A stretch of 64,000 bases of DNA, from NCBI RefSeq assembly GCF_027019125.1, contig NZ_JALUXE010000002.1:248001-312000 (forward strand). Reading direction: 5' to 3'. The notes beneath the pieces were generated by a model. It was not told the origin of the DNA. It did no database searches and saw only the letters and a list, made by a program, of their open reading frames with translations. The DNA comes from Roseovarius sp. (lineage in GTDB: Bacteria > Pseudomonadota > Alphaproteobacteria > Rhodobacterales > Rhodobacteraceae). The position numbers and the translations under genes were made by a program. Shown here in pieces: positions 45,112 to 54,241 of this stretch (position 1 is the stretch's first letter; each line of letters opens with the position of its first letter).

Positions 45112-46920
45112 GTGCTGCAATCACGGTTCGGAAAATCTGTCCTGACCGCGTTTTGCCTGTGTCTTTCACCGCCGCTTGCATCGGCCGCAGAGGTGGTATT
45201 GACCGCGCCCGAGGCCGGGGACGGATTTGCGGACCGCTTGCGGAGCGCCTCTCTCTCCATCACCACCGCCGCGCAGGAAGAAGCGACCGCGCAGGATCTG
45301 TTGGCCGCCGCGCAAGCGGATTACGGGCGGTTGATTGGCGTGCTCTACGCCGAAGGCTTCTACGGGGGTGTGATCCGCATCCGTGTGGACGGGCAAGAAG
45401 CCGCCAGCATCCCGCCTTTGCGCGCCCCGAGCGAAATCCGGAAGATCGACATCACGGTCGAACGCAACGCGCCTTTCGTCTTTTCAACCGCACGCGTCAT
45501 GCCGCTTGCGCCCGAAACAGCCCTGCCGCCTGAATTTGCCCCCGGCAACCGGGCCAAGGGCGATCTGATCGGCGAGGCCACGCGCAGCAGTATCGCCGCG
45601 TGGCGCGCCAGCGGCCATGCCAAGGCGCTTGTTGCAGAGCAAACCATTATCGCCGATCACGCGGACTCGACGCTTTTTGCCGACATCAGCCTCGATCCAG
45701 GCCCGCGGCTGCGTTTCGGCAGGCTTTTGCTTGCCGAGGAAAGTCGGGACAGCCATGTGCGGCCAGAGCGCATTCGCGATATTGCGGGCCTGCCGACCGG
45801 ACGACAGTTCTCGCCCAAGGAATTGGACGAGGCCGCCGCGCGACTGCGCCGCAGCGGTGCCTTTCGGTCGGTCGTCATGATCGAGGCGGACAGGCCCAAT
45901 GCCGACGGCAGTCTCGACATTACGGCCCGCGTCAGCGACGCCAAACCGCGCCGCCTTGGCTTTGGCGCGGAACTGGCCTCGCTCGAAGGCTTGACGCTCT
46001 CGGGGTTTTGGCTGCATCGCAACCTTTTTGGGGGCGCGGAACGATTGCGGCTTGATGCCATGATCGGCGGCATCGGTGGCGACTCCGGCGGCGAGGATTA
46101 CCGCCTTGGCGCGCGCTTTGACCGGCCCGCAACCTTGCACCCCGATACCGGGCTCTTCCTGTTGGCAGTGGTCGAGGGCAATGACGAACCGGATTATACC
46201 GAATCCAAGGTCGAGGTCGGCGGTGGTTTTACCCGGATATTCTCGCAGGAGTTGCGCGGCGAAGCGGGGATTTCCTATCGCTATTCCGACATCGACGATG
46301 ATCTCGGGCGGCGTGAATTGCAGCATCTCCTCTTCCCCGCCAGCCTCACGTGGGACAAGCGCAATGATCCGCTCAACGCAACCTCTGGACATTTCATCGA
46401 CGTCACGCTGACGCCCTTTATCGGTCTCGACGACAATTCAGGGGACGGTGTGCGCATGTTTGCCGATGCCCGGCATTACCGCAGCTTTGGGGATGGCGAC
46501 CGCTTTACCCTGGCCGGGCGCGCGCAGATCGGATCGGTCGCAGGGCCATCGGTTGGCGAAATTCCAGCCGACATGCTGTTTTACTCCGGCGGGGCGGGCA
46601 CTGTGCGCGGACAGGATTACCAATCTCTCGGGGTCGATCTTGCCCCGGGCGTCACCGTTGGCGGGCGCGCCTTTGTCGGCTTTTCAGGCGAATTTCGCGC
46701 CACCGTTACCGACAAGATTCAGGCCGTCGCCTTTGCCGACACGGGTTTTGTCGGTCAGGATGCCCTTGGCACGGGTCGCGGGGATTGGCACAGCGGTGCC
46801 GGGATTGGCGCGCGCTATTTCACCCCTGTGGGCCCAATTCGCGTGGATATCGCAACGCCCTTGGGCGACAAGGTCGGGGAAGACCTCGAAATCTATATCG
46901 GTATTGGACAGGCGTTCTGA
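45112..46920 (+). CDS. tamA: Translocation and assembly module outer-membrane subunit TamA
   Basis: 602 residues from GTG 45112 (AAAGGGGGG site). A Sec signal peptide (FGKSVLTAFCLCLSPPLASA) leads. Three POTRA-like repeats (~25-300) follow, for example LIGVLYAEGFYGGVIRIRVDGQEA and LRRSGAFRSVVMIEAD. A C-terminal beta-barrel of the Omp85 family (LGFGAELASLEGLTLSGFWLHRNLFGGAERLRLDAMIGG through VGEDLEIYIGIGQAF) has a terminal phenylalanine. TamA inserts beta-barrel proteins or supports lipid transport together with TamB. Its stop overlaps the tamB start (TGATG). Confidence 0.9.
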   Translation: MLQSRFGKSVLTAFCLCLSPPLASAAEVVLTAPEAGDGFADRLRSASLSITTAAQEEATAQDLLAAAQADYGRLIGVLYAEGFYGGVIRIRVDGQEAASIPPLRAPSEIRKIDITVERNAPFVFSTARVMPLAPETALPPEFAPGNRAKGDLIGEATRSSIAAWRASGHAKALVAEQTIIADHADSTLFADISLDPGPRLRFGRLLLAEESRDSHVRPERIRDIAGLPTGRQFSPKELDEAAARLRRSGAFRSVVMIEADRPNADGSLDITARVSDAKPRRLGFGAELASLEGLTLSGFWLHRNLFGGAERLRLDAMIGGIGGDSGGEDYRLGARFDRPATLHPDTGLFLLAVVEGNDEPDYTESKVEVGGGFTRIFSQELRGEAGISYRYSDIDDDLGRRELQHLLFPASLTWDKRNDPLNATSGHFIDVTLTPFIGLDDNSGDGVRMFADARHYRSFGDGDRFTLAGRAQIGSVAGPSVGEIPADMLFYSGGAGTVRGQDYQSLGVDLAPGVTVGGRAFVGFSGEFRATVTDKIQAVAFADTGFVGQDALGTGRGDWHSGAGIGARYFTPVGPIRVDIATPLGDKVGEDLEIYIGIGQAF

Positions 46921-49900
46921 TGGCGCGTCTATTCCTCATCCTTTCGCTGGTGCTGACGACGTTTGCGAGCCCGCTCTTGGCGCAATCCGCAGAAGAGGAT
47001 CGCGGCTATCTGCAAGCCCTTCTTGAAGACAACCTGTCCGGTGCCGGGCGCGACGTGCGGATCACCGGCTTTGCCGGGGCGCTGTCGTCGCGGGCGACGA
47101 TCGAGGAACTGACCATTGCCGACCGCGATGGTATCTGGCTCACGCTGCGTGAGGTGGCGCTCGATTGGACGCGCACGGCGCTTTTACGGGGCCGGGTCGA
47201 GGTCAACCGCCTGACCGCACGAGAAATCATTGTGGCACGCGCGCCCATCGCCGAAGAACCGCTCTCGCCAGAGATGGCAGAGGCCACGCCATTCCGCCTG
47301 CCAGAGCTTCCGGTCTCGGTCAACATCGGCGAGATCAGCGCCGAGACGCTCACGCTTGGCGCGCCCCTGCTGGGCGAAGAAATCGACCTGCGCCTGCTCG
47401 GCCGACTGTCCCTGGGCGGCGGTGAGGGCGCAGCAGAGATCGACGTGACCCGTTTGGACGGGCGCGGCGCGGTCACGCTCGACGCGAGTTTTGTCAATGC
47501 GGCAGAGGTTCTGGCGCTTGATCTGTCGTTGCAAGAGGACGCAGGCGGCATCGCTGCCACATTGCTGCAACTGCCGGGGCAGCCCGCGCTCGCGCTCGGG
47601 ATCAACGGCACGGCCCCGTTGAATGACTATACCGCCGACATCCGCCTTGCTTCGGACGGCACCCCCCGTCTGACCGGGCAAGTCACAATCCGCGACACGG
47701 CCACGGAGGGGGCAACAGCCAAGGCCTTTCGCGCGGACCTTTCTGGCGACCTCACTCCGCTCTTTGCCGCCGAGTATCGCCCTTTCTTTGGCCCGCAAAG
47801 CACGCTTGAACTGACCGGCACGCGTGAACAGAGCGGGGCGTTGGAGATCGCGAATTTCGCGCTTTCGGCGGCGCAGATCTCTGTCTCCGGTGCGCTGTCG
47901 CTCGATGCGGCGGGTTGGCCACAGCGATTCAGGCTCAACGGGCAATTGGGGGACGGCGACACCCGAGTGCGTTTGCCGATCAGCGGTCCGGCAACCCATG
48001 TCCTCGGCGCCACGATTGACGCCGCTTTTGATGCCGCGCGCGGTGACCGTTGGCGCGCCCAGCTGGGATTGACCGGATTCGAGCGCCCCGGCATCGACCT
48101 TGCCACAGCGACACTCTCGGGGCGTGGTGCATTGGAGCGCACCGCGCCACGCGGCGTGACCGCGCTGATGGAATTCGGCGTTGGCGGGCTACGCCTTGAC
48201 GATCCGGCATTGGCCGAGGCCGTCGGAACAGAGCTTTCCGGGCTCGCCTCTTTCGATTTCACCGAAGACCGCCCCCTTATGCTCAGGGCGCTCCGCCTTA
48301 CGTCCGGCGCGGCACAGCTGACGGGCAAGGGGCAGATCGCCGCCTTTGCCGAGGGTTTTCCCGTCTCCGGCACCGCAACGCTGGAGGCACCCAATCTCAA
48401 ACGCTTTGCTGCCCTCACGGGACAGAGTATCGCAGGTGCCGCCAAGGCCACCATGACAGGGTCCGGCAGCCTGCTTGGGGGGGATTTCGACATCACGCTC
48501 GATGCCGAAACGGAGCAACTGGCGCTCGGTATTGCCCAGGTTGACCCCCTGATCGCGAGCGTGGGCACGCTTTCGCTCGCGGCACGCCGCGACACAACAG
48601 GCATCGCGCTCGACCGACTTCAGGTCGAGAACGAGGTTATTCGCGCCACGGCATCGGGGCGTTTGAACGGGGACAGCGGCGCGCTCAGCCTTGCAGCGCG
48701 GTTGACTGATCTCGCGCTCGCCGATCCGCGTCTGTCCGGCCCGGCGGAACTCAGCAGCAATGTTGCGTGGCAAACCGGCGGTGACGTGACGCTGACCGGG
48801 CTTGACGCAGCCTTCATGGGCAGCCGCTTGCGCGCCGATGCATCGCTCTCGCCCGAGGTGACGGGCCTGCCGGTAAGCGGCGAACTCAGGGCCGAGATCA
48901 CCGATCTGGCGCGGTTCAGCGCTCTGGTTGGTCAGCCCTTGCGCGGCGCGCTTGACCTCAGGGTCGCGGGTAAAGCCAGGGATCGCGGAAAGGATGTGGA
49001 AATCAACACAAAGGTTGACGGGCTTGATCTGCGGACCGGGATCGCGGAGCTTGACAAGCTCATCGCCGGACAACTTACACTGACGGCGGCCGGTGCGCGG
49101 CGCCTTGACCGGATCGAGATTGAAACGGTCCAGCTTGAGACACCGCAACTCACGCTATCAGCCGGCTCGCCCGGCCCTGAGGACCCCGTTGATTTCAGTG
49201 TGCGTCTGGCCAATCTGGGGCTCTTTGCCCCGGATTTTGCAGGCCCCGTGACGGCTACGGGGCGCGCCAGCCTGTCCGGCGATCTTGCACAACGTGTGAC
49301 CGTGACACTTTCGGCAGAGGGTCCGGGGGGCACGACGGCGCAGGTCTCGGGCGACATCGTAGATCACGGCGCGCGGCTTGATCTGAGCGCCAGCGGCGCG
49401 CTCCCCTTGGCGCTTGCCAATGGCTTTATCCGGCCAAATGCGGTTCAGGGCACGGCGCGCTATGATCTGCGGATCAACGGGGCCCCTGCCCTGCCTTCTG
49501 TTTCGGGCACGATCAGCACCTCTGACACACGTATCGCCCTGCCCGCAACCGGCCTGACGGTCGAAACCCTGAGCGGCACCGCAACCCTCGGTCAAAGCCG
49601 TGTGCAGACAGACTTTACCGCCCGGATGCGCGATGGTGGTGAGATACGAGTGACGGGGCCGATTGGCCTGACACCCGGTTTCTCGGGTGATCTGGAGGTT
49701 GGGCTTGACGGTCTCGTGCTGACCGACCAGTTGATCTACACCACCACCGTGAATGGCAACATCGGCGTTAAGGGCCCCCTGACGGGCGGCGCACGGATCG
49801 GCGGGGCGCTGACACTCGAGGAAACCAATATCCGCATCCCATCGGGATTGGGGGCGTCTTCGGTCTCGCTGCCGGATCTTCAGCATCGGAACGAACCGGC

Positions 49901-50660
49901 CGCGGTGCGCCAGACCCGCGCGCGCGCCGGCCTGATCCAGACCGAAACCGCAGGGCGCGCACGGCCCTATGTGCTCGACCTGTCGATCACCGCGCCCAAC
50001 CGGATATTTGTTCGAGGGCGCGGGCTTGATGCCGAACTGGGCGGCCGTTTGCGGCTTGCGGGAACCACAGAAGCGGTTGCCCCAGACGGGTTCTTTGAGC
50101 TGATCCGTGGTCGGATCGACATCCTCGGCCAAAGGCTTACGATGACCGAGGGGCGCATCACCATGCAAGGCTCGCTCGATCCATTCTTACGATTTGTGGC
50201 CACAACCGATGCCGGCGATGTTGCCGTTCAGGTCATCGTCGAAGGCTTGGCAAGCGCGCCCGAGGTGCGTTTTGCCTCTGATCCCGATCTGCCACAGGAA
50301 GAGGTCGTCTCGCGGCTTATCTTTGGCCGTGGTCTCGACAATATCTCGGCGTTTCAGGCCGCGCAGATGGCCTCGGCAGTGGCGACACTGTCGGGCAACA
50401 GCAACGCAGATGTGGTCGGCAAGCTGCGCGGTGCCATCGGCCTCTCGGATCTGGATGTCACCCAAACCGAAGATGGCGGCACCGAGGTCAGTGCTGGGGC
50501 GTATGTCTCGGAAAAGGTCTATACCGAGGTCACAGCCGACAGCGACGGGAAACAACGCATAAACCTCAACTTTGATCTGAGCGACAGTGTCACACTCAAG
50601 GGCGGGGCCTCTAACGACGGCTCCTCAGGAGTCGGCGTGTTCTTTGAACGCGACTATTGA
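46920..50660 (+). CDS. tamB: Translocation and assembly module inner-membrane subunit TamB
   Basis: 1246 residues from ATG 46920, overlapping the tamA stop. An N-terminal hydrophobic anchor/signal (ARLFLILSLVLTTFASPLLA) is followed by a very long repetitive beta-strand region rich in Gly, Ala, Leu and Thr, as in the AsmA/VPS13-like lipid-transfer groove of TamB. The C-terminal DUF490 domain holds the conserved VQVIVEGLASAPEVRFASDPDLPQEEVVSRLIFGR and ends SGVGVFFERDY. TamB spans the periplasm to reach TamA and moves phospholipids or helps outer-membrane protein insertion. The length is normal for the family. Confidence 0.9.
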   Translation: MARLFLILSLVLTTFASPLLAQSAEEDRGYLQALLEDNLSGAGRDVRITGFAGALSSRATIEELTIADRDGIWLTLREVALDWTRTALLRGRVEVNRLTAREIIVARAPIAEEPLSPEMAEATPFRLPELPVSVNIGEISAETLTLGAPLLGEEIDLRLLGRLSLGGGEGAAEIDVTRLDGRGAVTLDASFVNAAEVLALDLSLQEDAGGIAATLLQLPGQPALALGINGTAPLNDYTADIRLASDGTPRLTGQVTIRDTATEGATAKAFRADLSGDLTPLFAAEYRPFFGPQSTLELTGTREQSGALEIANFALSAAQISVSGALSLDAAGWPQRFRLNGQLGDGDTRVRLPISGPATHVLGATIDAAFDAARGDRWRAQLGLTGFERPGIDLATATLSGRGALERTAPRGVTALMEFGVGGLRLDDPALAEAVGTELSGLASFDFTEDRPLMLRALRLTSGAAQLTGKGQIAAFAEGFPVSGTATLEAPNLKRFAALTGQSIAGAAKATMTGSGSLLGGDFDITLDAETEQLALGIAQVDPLIASVGTLSLAARRDTTGIALDRLQVENEVIRATASGRLNGDSGALSLAARLTDLALADPRLSGPAELSSNVAWQTGGDVTLTGLDAAFMGSRLRADASLSPEVTGLPVSGELRAEITDLARFSALVGQPLRGALDLRVAGKARDRGKDVEINTKVDGLDLRTGIAELDKLIAGQLTLTAAGARRLDRIEIETVQLETPQLTLSAGSPGPEDPVDFSVRLANLGLFAPDFAGPVTATGRASLSGDLAQRVTVTLSAEGPGGTTAQVSGDIVDHGARLDLSASGALPLALANGFIRPNAVQGTARYDLRINGAPALPSVSGTISTSDTRIALPATGLTVETLSGTATLGQSRVQTDFTARMRDGGEIRVTGPIGLTPGFSGDLEVGLDGLVLTDQLIYTTTVNGNIGVKGPLTGGARIGGALTLEETNIRIPSGLGASSVSLPDLQHRNEPAAVRQTRARAGLIQTETAGRARPYVLDLSITAPNRIFVRGRGLDAELGGRLRLAGTTEAVAPDGFFELIRGRIDILGQRLTMTEGRITMQGSLDPFLRFVATTDAGDVAVQVIVEGLASAPEVRFASDPDLPQEEVVSRLIFGRGLDNISAFQAAQMASAVATLSGNSNADVVGKLRGAIGLSDLDVTQTEDGGTEVSAGAYVSEKVYTEVTADSDGKQRINLNFDLSDSVTLKGGASNDGSSGVGVFFERDY

Positions 50661-50772
50661 GAGTCTACGAAAAGTCTTTCACGGATTGCTTAGACTTAGT
50701 GCATAAAAAACTGACCTAAGGTCTCGGCGCTTGGAGCGATTTGTGCAGCGGTCGGACAAAAGGGAGGATTAC

Positions 50773-52365
50773 ATGCGTTATATTCCACTTTTGCTCAGTA
50801 TTCTGCTCGTGCCTGTTGGCGGGCTGCTGGCCCTCTGGTTTCCCTTCTGGGGCGGATTGCTGGCCGGGCTTGCAGGTGTGGCCGCCTTTATCGGCCTTTA
50901 CGATCTGTTCCAGACCAAACGCGCCGTGCTCAAGAACTACCCGCTCTCTGCACGGCTGCGCTTTCTCTTCGAACATTTTCGCCCCGAGATCCGCCAGTAT
51001 TTTCTCGAAAGCGACCATGACGAGACCCCATTCTCTCGGGAACAGCGCGCGCTCGTCTATCGTCGCTCCAAGGGGATCGAGGGCTTGCGCCCCTTTGGCA
51101 CCTTGCGCAACGTCAATGTCGTGGGTCACGAGTGGATCAATCATTCCATGTCACCAAGCCATCTTGGCGACATTTCCTTTCGTCACCTTATCGGCGGCCC
51201 GGACTGCGCCCAACCCTACGACAGCTCTGTGCTCAACATCTCTGGCATGTCCTATGGCGCGCTCTCGCCCACGGCGATCGAGGCGCTGAACTGGGGCGCG
51301 AAACTGGGTGGCTTTGCGCATACCACCGGCGAAGGCTCCATCTCTCGGTTTCATCGCAAACATGGCGGCGATCTGATCTGGCAGATTGGGTCCGGTTATT
51401 TCGGATGCCGCACGGCCAATGGCGCATTTGACCCCGAGATGTTTGCCGCGAATGCCGCCAACGACCAGGTCAAGATGATCGAGATCAAGCTGAGCCAAGG
51501 GGCCAAACCCGGGCATGGTGGCATCCTGCCGGGCGCCAAAGTGACCGAGGCGATCGCAGAGGCGCGCGGCGTGCGCGTCGGCCAGGACTGCATCAGCCCC
51601 GCCGCCCATTCCGAATTCTCTTCGCCCGAGGGACTCTGCCGGTTCATAGACCGCCTGCGGCAACTCTCAGGCGGAAAGCCTGTGGGGCTCAAGCTCTGCG
51701 TGGGCCATCCGTGGGAGGTGTTCGCCATGGTCAAGGCCTTCCATGCCACCGGCATTACGCCCGATTTCATCACCATTGACGGGGCCGAAGGCGGCACCGG
51801 CGCGGCCCCGGTGGAATTCGCCGATCACAAGGGGGCCCCCATCCGCGAGGGGCTGATGCTGGTGCACAACAGCCTCGTCGGGATGGGGTTGCGCGACCGC
51901 ATCCGCCTGATCGCATCGGGCAAGATCATCAGCGCCTTCGACATGTGCCGCATGTTCGCCCTGGGTGCCGATGGCTGTAACATCGCGCGCGGTTTCATGT
52001 TCGCGGTAGGGTGCATTCAGGCGCAGGTCTGTCATTCCGGCAAATGCCCCACGGGCGTTACCTCGCAGGACCCCGGGCGTTACCGCGCCATCGTCGTGAC
52101 GGAAAAGCATTTGCGCGTCGCTAATTATCACCGCAACACGGTCTTTGCACTCAAGGAGGCGGTGGAATCCTCTGGTCTCCACCGCCCACAGGAATTCACC
52201 CCGCATCACCTGATGATCCGTGTCAACAGTCGCGAAGTGCGGTCCGCCGCCAGCCAATATCTCTGGTTGCAACCGGGTGAGCTGCTCAGCGGTCATGTCA
52301 CGCATCCGGCTTTTGCGAAATACTGGGATCACGCCCGCCCCGACACCTTCGCCTTCGCGCCCTGA
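50773..52365 (+). CDS. Membrane-anchored FMN-binding glutamate synthase family protein
   Basis: 530 residues from ATG 50773 (AGGGAGG). Two N-terminal hydrophobic helices (MRYIPLLLSILLVPVGGLLALWF and GGLLAGLAGVAAFIGLY) anchor a GltS FMN domain with NISGMSYGALSPTAIEALNWGA, LSQGAKPGHGGILPGAKV, DFITIDGAEGGTGAAPVEFADHKG and CHSGKCPTGVTSQDP. The cysteine spacing in the last segment recalls the [3Fe-4S] loop of glutamate synthase. Amidotransferase and GXGXG domains are absent. It is a distant paralogue of MgsC; substrate and electron donor are unknown. It appears to be a single-gene unit. Confidence 0.85.
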   Translation: MRYIPLLLSILLVPVGGLLALWFPFWGGLLAGLAGVAAFIGLYDLFQTKRAVLKNYPLSARLRFLFEHFRPEIRQYFLESDHDETPFSREQRALVYRRSKGIEGLRPFGTLRNVNVVGHEWINHSMSPSHLGDISFRHLIGGPDCAQPYDSSVLNISGMSYGALSPTAIEALNWGAKLGGFAHTTGEGSISRFHRKHGGDLIWQIGSGYFGCRTANGAFDPEMFAANAANDQVKMIEIKLSQGAKPGHGGILPGAKVTEAIAEARGVRVGQDCISPAAHSEFSSPEGLCRFIDRLRQLSGGKPVGLKLCVGHPWEVFAMVKAFHATGITPDFITIDGAEGGTGAAPVEFADHKGAPIREGLMLVHNSLVGMGLRDRIRLIASGKIISAFDMCRMFALGADGCNIARGFMFAVGCIQAQVCHSGKCPTGVTSQDPGRYRAIVVTEKHLRVANYHRNTVFALKEAVESSGLHRPQEFTPHHLMIRVNSREVRSAASQYLWLQPGELLSGHVTHPAFAKYWDHARPDTFAFAP

Positions 52366-52416
52366 GCCAGGACACCGGACAGACATTATTTTCAGATACT
52401 GGTCTGGGAAAGCGAA

Positions 52417-52502
52417 TGGTGCCCAAGGTGGGATTCGAACCCACACACCCGTAAAGGCGGCGGATTTTGAATCCGCTGCGTCTACCGTTCCGCCACTTGG
52501 GC
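52417..52502 (-). tRNA. tRNA-Leu (anticodon CAA)
   Basis: The minus strand folds as a class II tRNA: acceptor GCCCAAG pairing with CTTGGGC, D arm with GCGG..., anticodon stem GCGGA/TCCGC around loop TTCAAAA (anticodon CAA at 52467-52469), a long variable arm and T arm GTGGG-TTCGAAT-CCCAC. The 3' CCA is encoded at 52417-52419. The extended variable arm confirms leucine. Confidence 0.95.
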
Positions 52503-52645
52503 ACTGTCCTTTCTCTAGCCAAGCAAGCGACCGGCGTCCAGTGGCGAAACGGAGTCTCTCGGCGGAAATTGCACAAGAAATCTCTCGGGCCTTGACCCCG
52601 GCCAATTGGCGTGGTGTCTCGCGTCAGGCAACCCGAGAGACACAG

Positions 52646-53224
52646 ATGATCCGCGCGCTTTATGACTGGACGATCCGCATGGCCGATCACCGCCATGCGC
52701 TTTGGGCCCTTGCGGCGGTGTCCTTTGTCGAGAGTTCGGTCTTTCCGATTCCGCCCGATGTGCTGATGATCCCGATGATCCTCGCCCGCCCGTCGCGCGC
52801 ATGGTTGATCGCGGTCGTGGCCCTTGTGTCCTCGGTTCTGGGGGGGCTCTTGGGCTATGCCATCGGTGCCTTTGCCTTTCAGGAGATTGGCCAACCGATC
52901 CTCGCAGCCCTCGGCAAGGGCGACGCGATGGCCGCCTTCAGCGGGCGGTTCAACGACTTCGGGTTCTGGGCGGTGCTGACCGCCGGCATCACGCCCTTTC
53001 CCTACAAGGTCATCACCATCATGTCTGGCTGGACCGCGATGCCTTTGGGCGTTTTCATCGCCAGTTCGATTCTGGCGCGCGGCATCCGGTTCTTTCTGGT
53101 CGCGGCCCTGTTGTGGAAATTCGGGGCCCCAGTGCGCGATTTCATCGAGCGCCGTCTTGGCCTCGTGACCATCGCCTTTGTGGTCCTGCTCTTTGGCGGC
53201 TTTTACGCGACGAGGTTCCTTTGA
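52646..53224 (+). CDS. YqaA/DedA-like VTT-domain membrane protein
   Basis: 192 residues from ATG 52646, with four or five membrane helices. The features FVESSVFPIPPDVLMIPMILARP near residue 25, GGLLGYAIGAFAFQEIG and ITPFPYKVITIMSGWTAMPLGVF near residue 120 fit the SNARE-associated/VTT family to which DedA and YqaA belong. These proteins act in lipid scrambling and membrane homeostasis. The ribosome site is weak (GAGAG). Its stop overlaps the dsbB-like start (TTTGATG). Confidence 0.83.
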   Translation: MIRALYDWTIRMADHRHALWALAAVSFVESSVFPIPPDVLMIPMILARPSRAWLIAVVALVSSVLGGLLGYAIGAFAFQEIGQPILAALGKGDAMAAFSGRFNDFGFWAVLTAGITPFPYKVITIMSGWTAMPLGVFIASSILARGIRFFLVAALLWKFGAPVRDFIERRLGLVTIAFVVLLFGGFYATRFL

Positions 53225-53688
53225 TGAAACTAAGCCAGAAGCACCTAATTCTCCTCGCCGCAGGCGGGTCCGCAGCCCTCATGCTGGGCGCACTCGGGTT
53301 TCAGCACCTGGGCGGCATGGCCCCGTGCAAGCTCTGCATCTGGCAACGATGGCCACATGTTTTCGCAATCGGTTTCGGCGCCGCAGCCCTCATTGCCCTG
53401 CCCCGCCTGTTCAGCCTTGCAGGTCTCCTCGCGGCCATGACCACCGCGGCTATTGGTGGCTATCACACCGGGGTCGAGCGTGGCTGGTGGCAAGGTCCGA
53501 CCAGTTGCTCCTCCTCCGGTACGGACGGGATCAGCGCCGATGCGCTCTTTGAACAGATCATGGCGGCCCCCTTGGTTCGCTGCGATCAGGTGCCTTGGGA
53601 AATGCTTGGCCTGTCAATGGCCAGTTGGAACATGCTCGTGTCGCTGGGGTTGGCCGCACTCTGGCTGATGGCCTTGCGCGCGCGCTGA
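53224..53688 (+). CDS. DsbB-like disulfide bond formation protein
   Basis: 154 residues with four membrane helices. The first cysteine pair is CKLC in GGMAPCKLCIWQRWPH near residue 35, the quinone-coupled motif of DsbB. The second periplasmic loop holds PTSCSSSG and LVRCDQVP, giving the other redox-active cysteine pair. It reoxidises a DsbA-type oxidase with ubiquinone. No DsbA is adjacent. It is co-translated with the upstream VTT-domain gene and is convergent with the Lrp-type regulator gene. Confidence 0.87.
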   Translation: MKLSQKHLILLAAGGSAALMLGALGFQHLGGMAPCKLCIWQRWPHVFAIGFGAAALIALPRLFSLAGLLAAMTTAAIGGYHTGVERGWWQGPTSCSSSGTDGISADALFEQIMAAPLVRCDQVPWEMLGLSMASWNMLVSLGLAALWLMALRAR

Positions 53689-53695
53689 AACAGCG

Positions 53696-54124
53696 TCAGG
53701 CCCCCGATTTCCAGGTATTGAGGAGCAGACTTGTCTCGGACTGGGCGATCCCTTCGAACCGCCGGATTTGCGCCAGCACCTTGTCGAGTTCCTCCAGCGT
53801 CTCGGTGCCAATCTCGACGATCACATCCCACCGGCCATTGGTGGTGTGGGTCGCGCGCACGGCACTCAGCCCGTTGAGCTGACGCAGGATCCGGTCGGTA
53901 CCGCGCCCTTCGATCCCCAGCATCATGAGGCCCCGCACCGGATCGCGGGCCGCGTCGCCGCGCAGCACGACGGTAAAGCCAACAATCGCCCCGCTGGCGC
54001 GCAGCCGTTCGATCCGCGCGCGGACCGTTGTGCGCGACATGCCAAGCCCGATTGCCAGATCTGACAGAGAGGCGCGCGCGTCATGCCGCAGCATGGAGAT
54101 CAACCTCTGATCAGCATCATCCAT
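53696..54124 (-). CDS. Lrp/AsnC family transcriptional regulator
   Basis: 142 residues from ATG 54124 (AAAGG site). The N-terminal helix-turn-helix reads LDDADQ-like DDADQRLISMLRHDARASLSDLAIGLGMSRTTVRARIERLRASGAIVGF. The C-terminal RAM/ligand domain follows with RGLMMLGIEGRGTDRILRQLNGL and the DVIVEIGTETLEEL core. It is divergent from arginase and ornithine cyclodeaminase and is likely their activator, with arginine or ornithine as ligand. Palindromic sites in the shared control region support this. Size is normal for the family. Confidence 0.88.
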   Translation of the reverse strand: MDDADQRLISMLRHDARASLSDLAIGLGMSRTTVRARIERLRASGAIVGFTVVLRGDAARDPVRGLMMLGIEGRGTDRILRQLNGLSAVRATHTTNGRWDVIVEIGTETLEELDKVLAQIRRFEGIAQSETSLLLNTWKSGA

Positions 54125-54180
54125 TTCGCAAAACCTTTGATCCAATTTGCGCAATTGCTGCCCTATTTGCGCAAATTAGC
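54122..54180. promoter_or_regulatory. Array of palindromic TTTGCGCAAA-type operator sites
   Basis: Two palindromes lie in the gap between the Lrp gene and arginase gene: TTGCGCAA within AATTTGCGCAATT (core 54147-54154) and the perfect ATTTGCGCAAAT (54165-54176). A weaker third, ATTTCGCAAAA at 54123-54133, overlaps the Lrp start. Centres are about 20-22 bases apart, near two helical turns, as expected for an Lrp-type octamer wrapping DNA. Confidence 0.65.
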
Positions 54181-54241
54181 CGCTTCAAATCAACCCAATT
54201 CGGCGGCATCCTGACCCCAAACCACAAAGGGAGGGCTTTGG

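Noticed and set aside
52417..52502. Integration hotspot at the tRNA-Leu
   Set aside because: No integrase, no direct repeat of the tRNA 3' end and no change in gene character on either side were seen.
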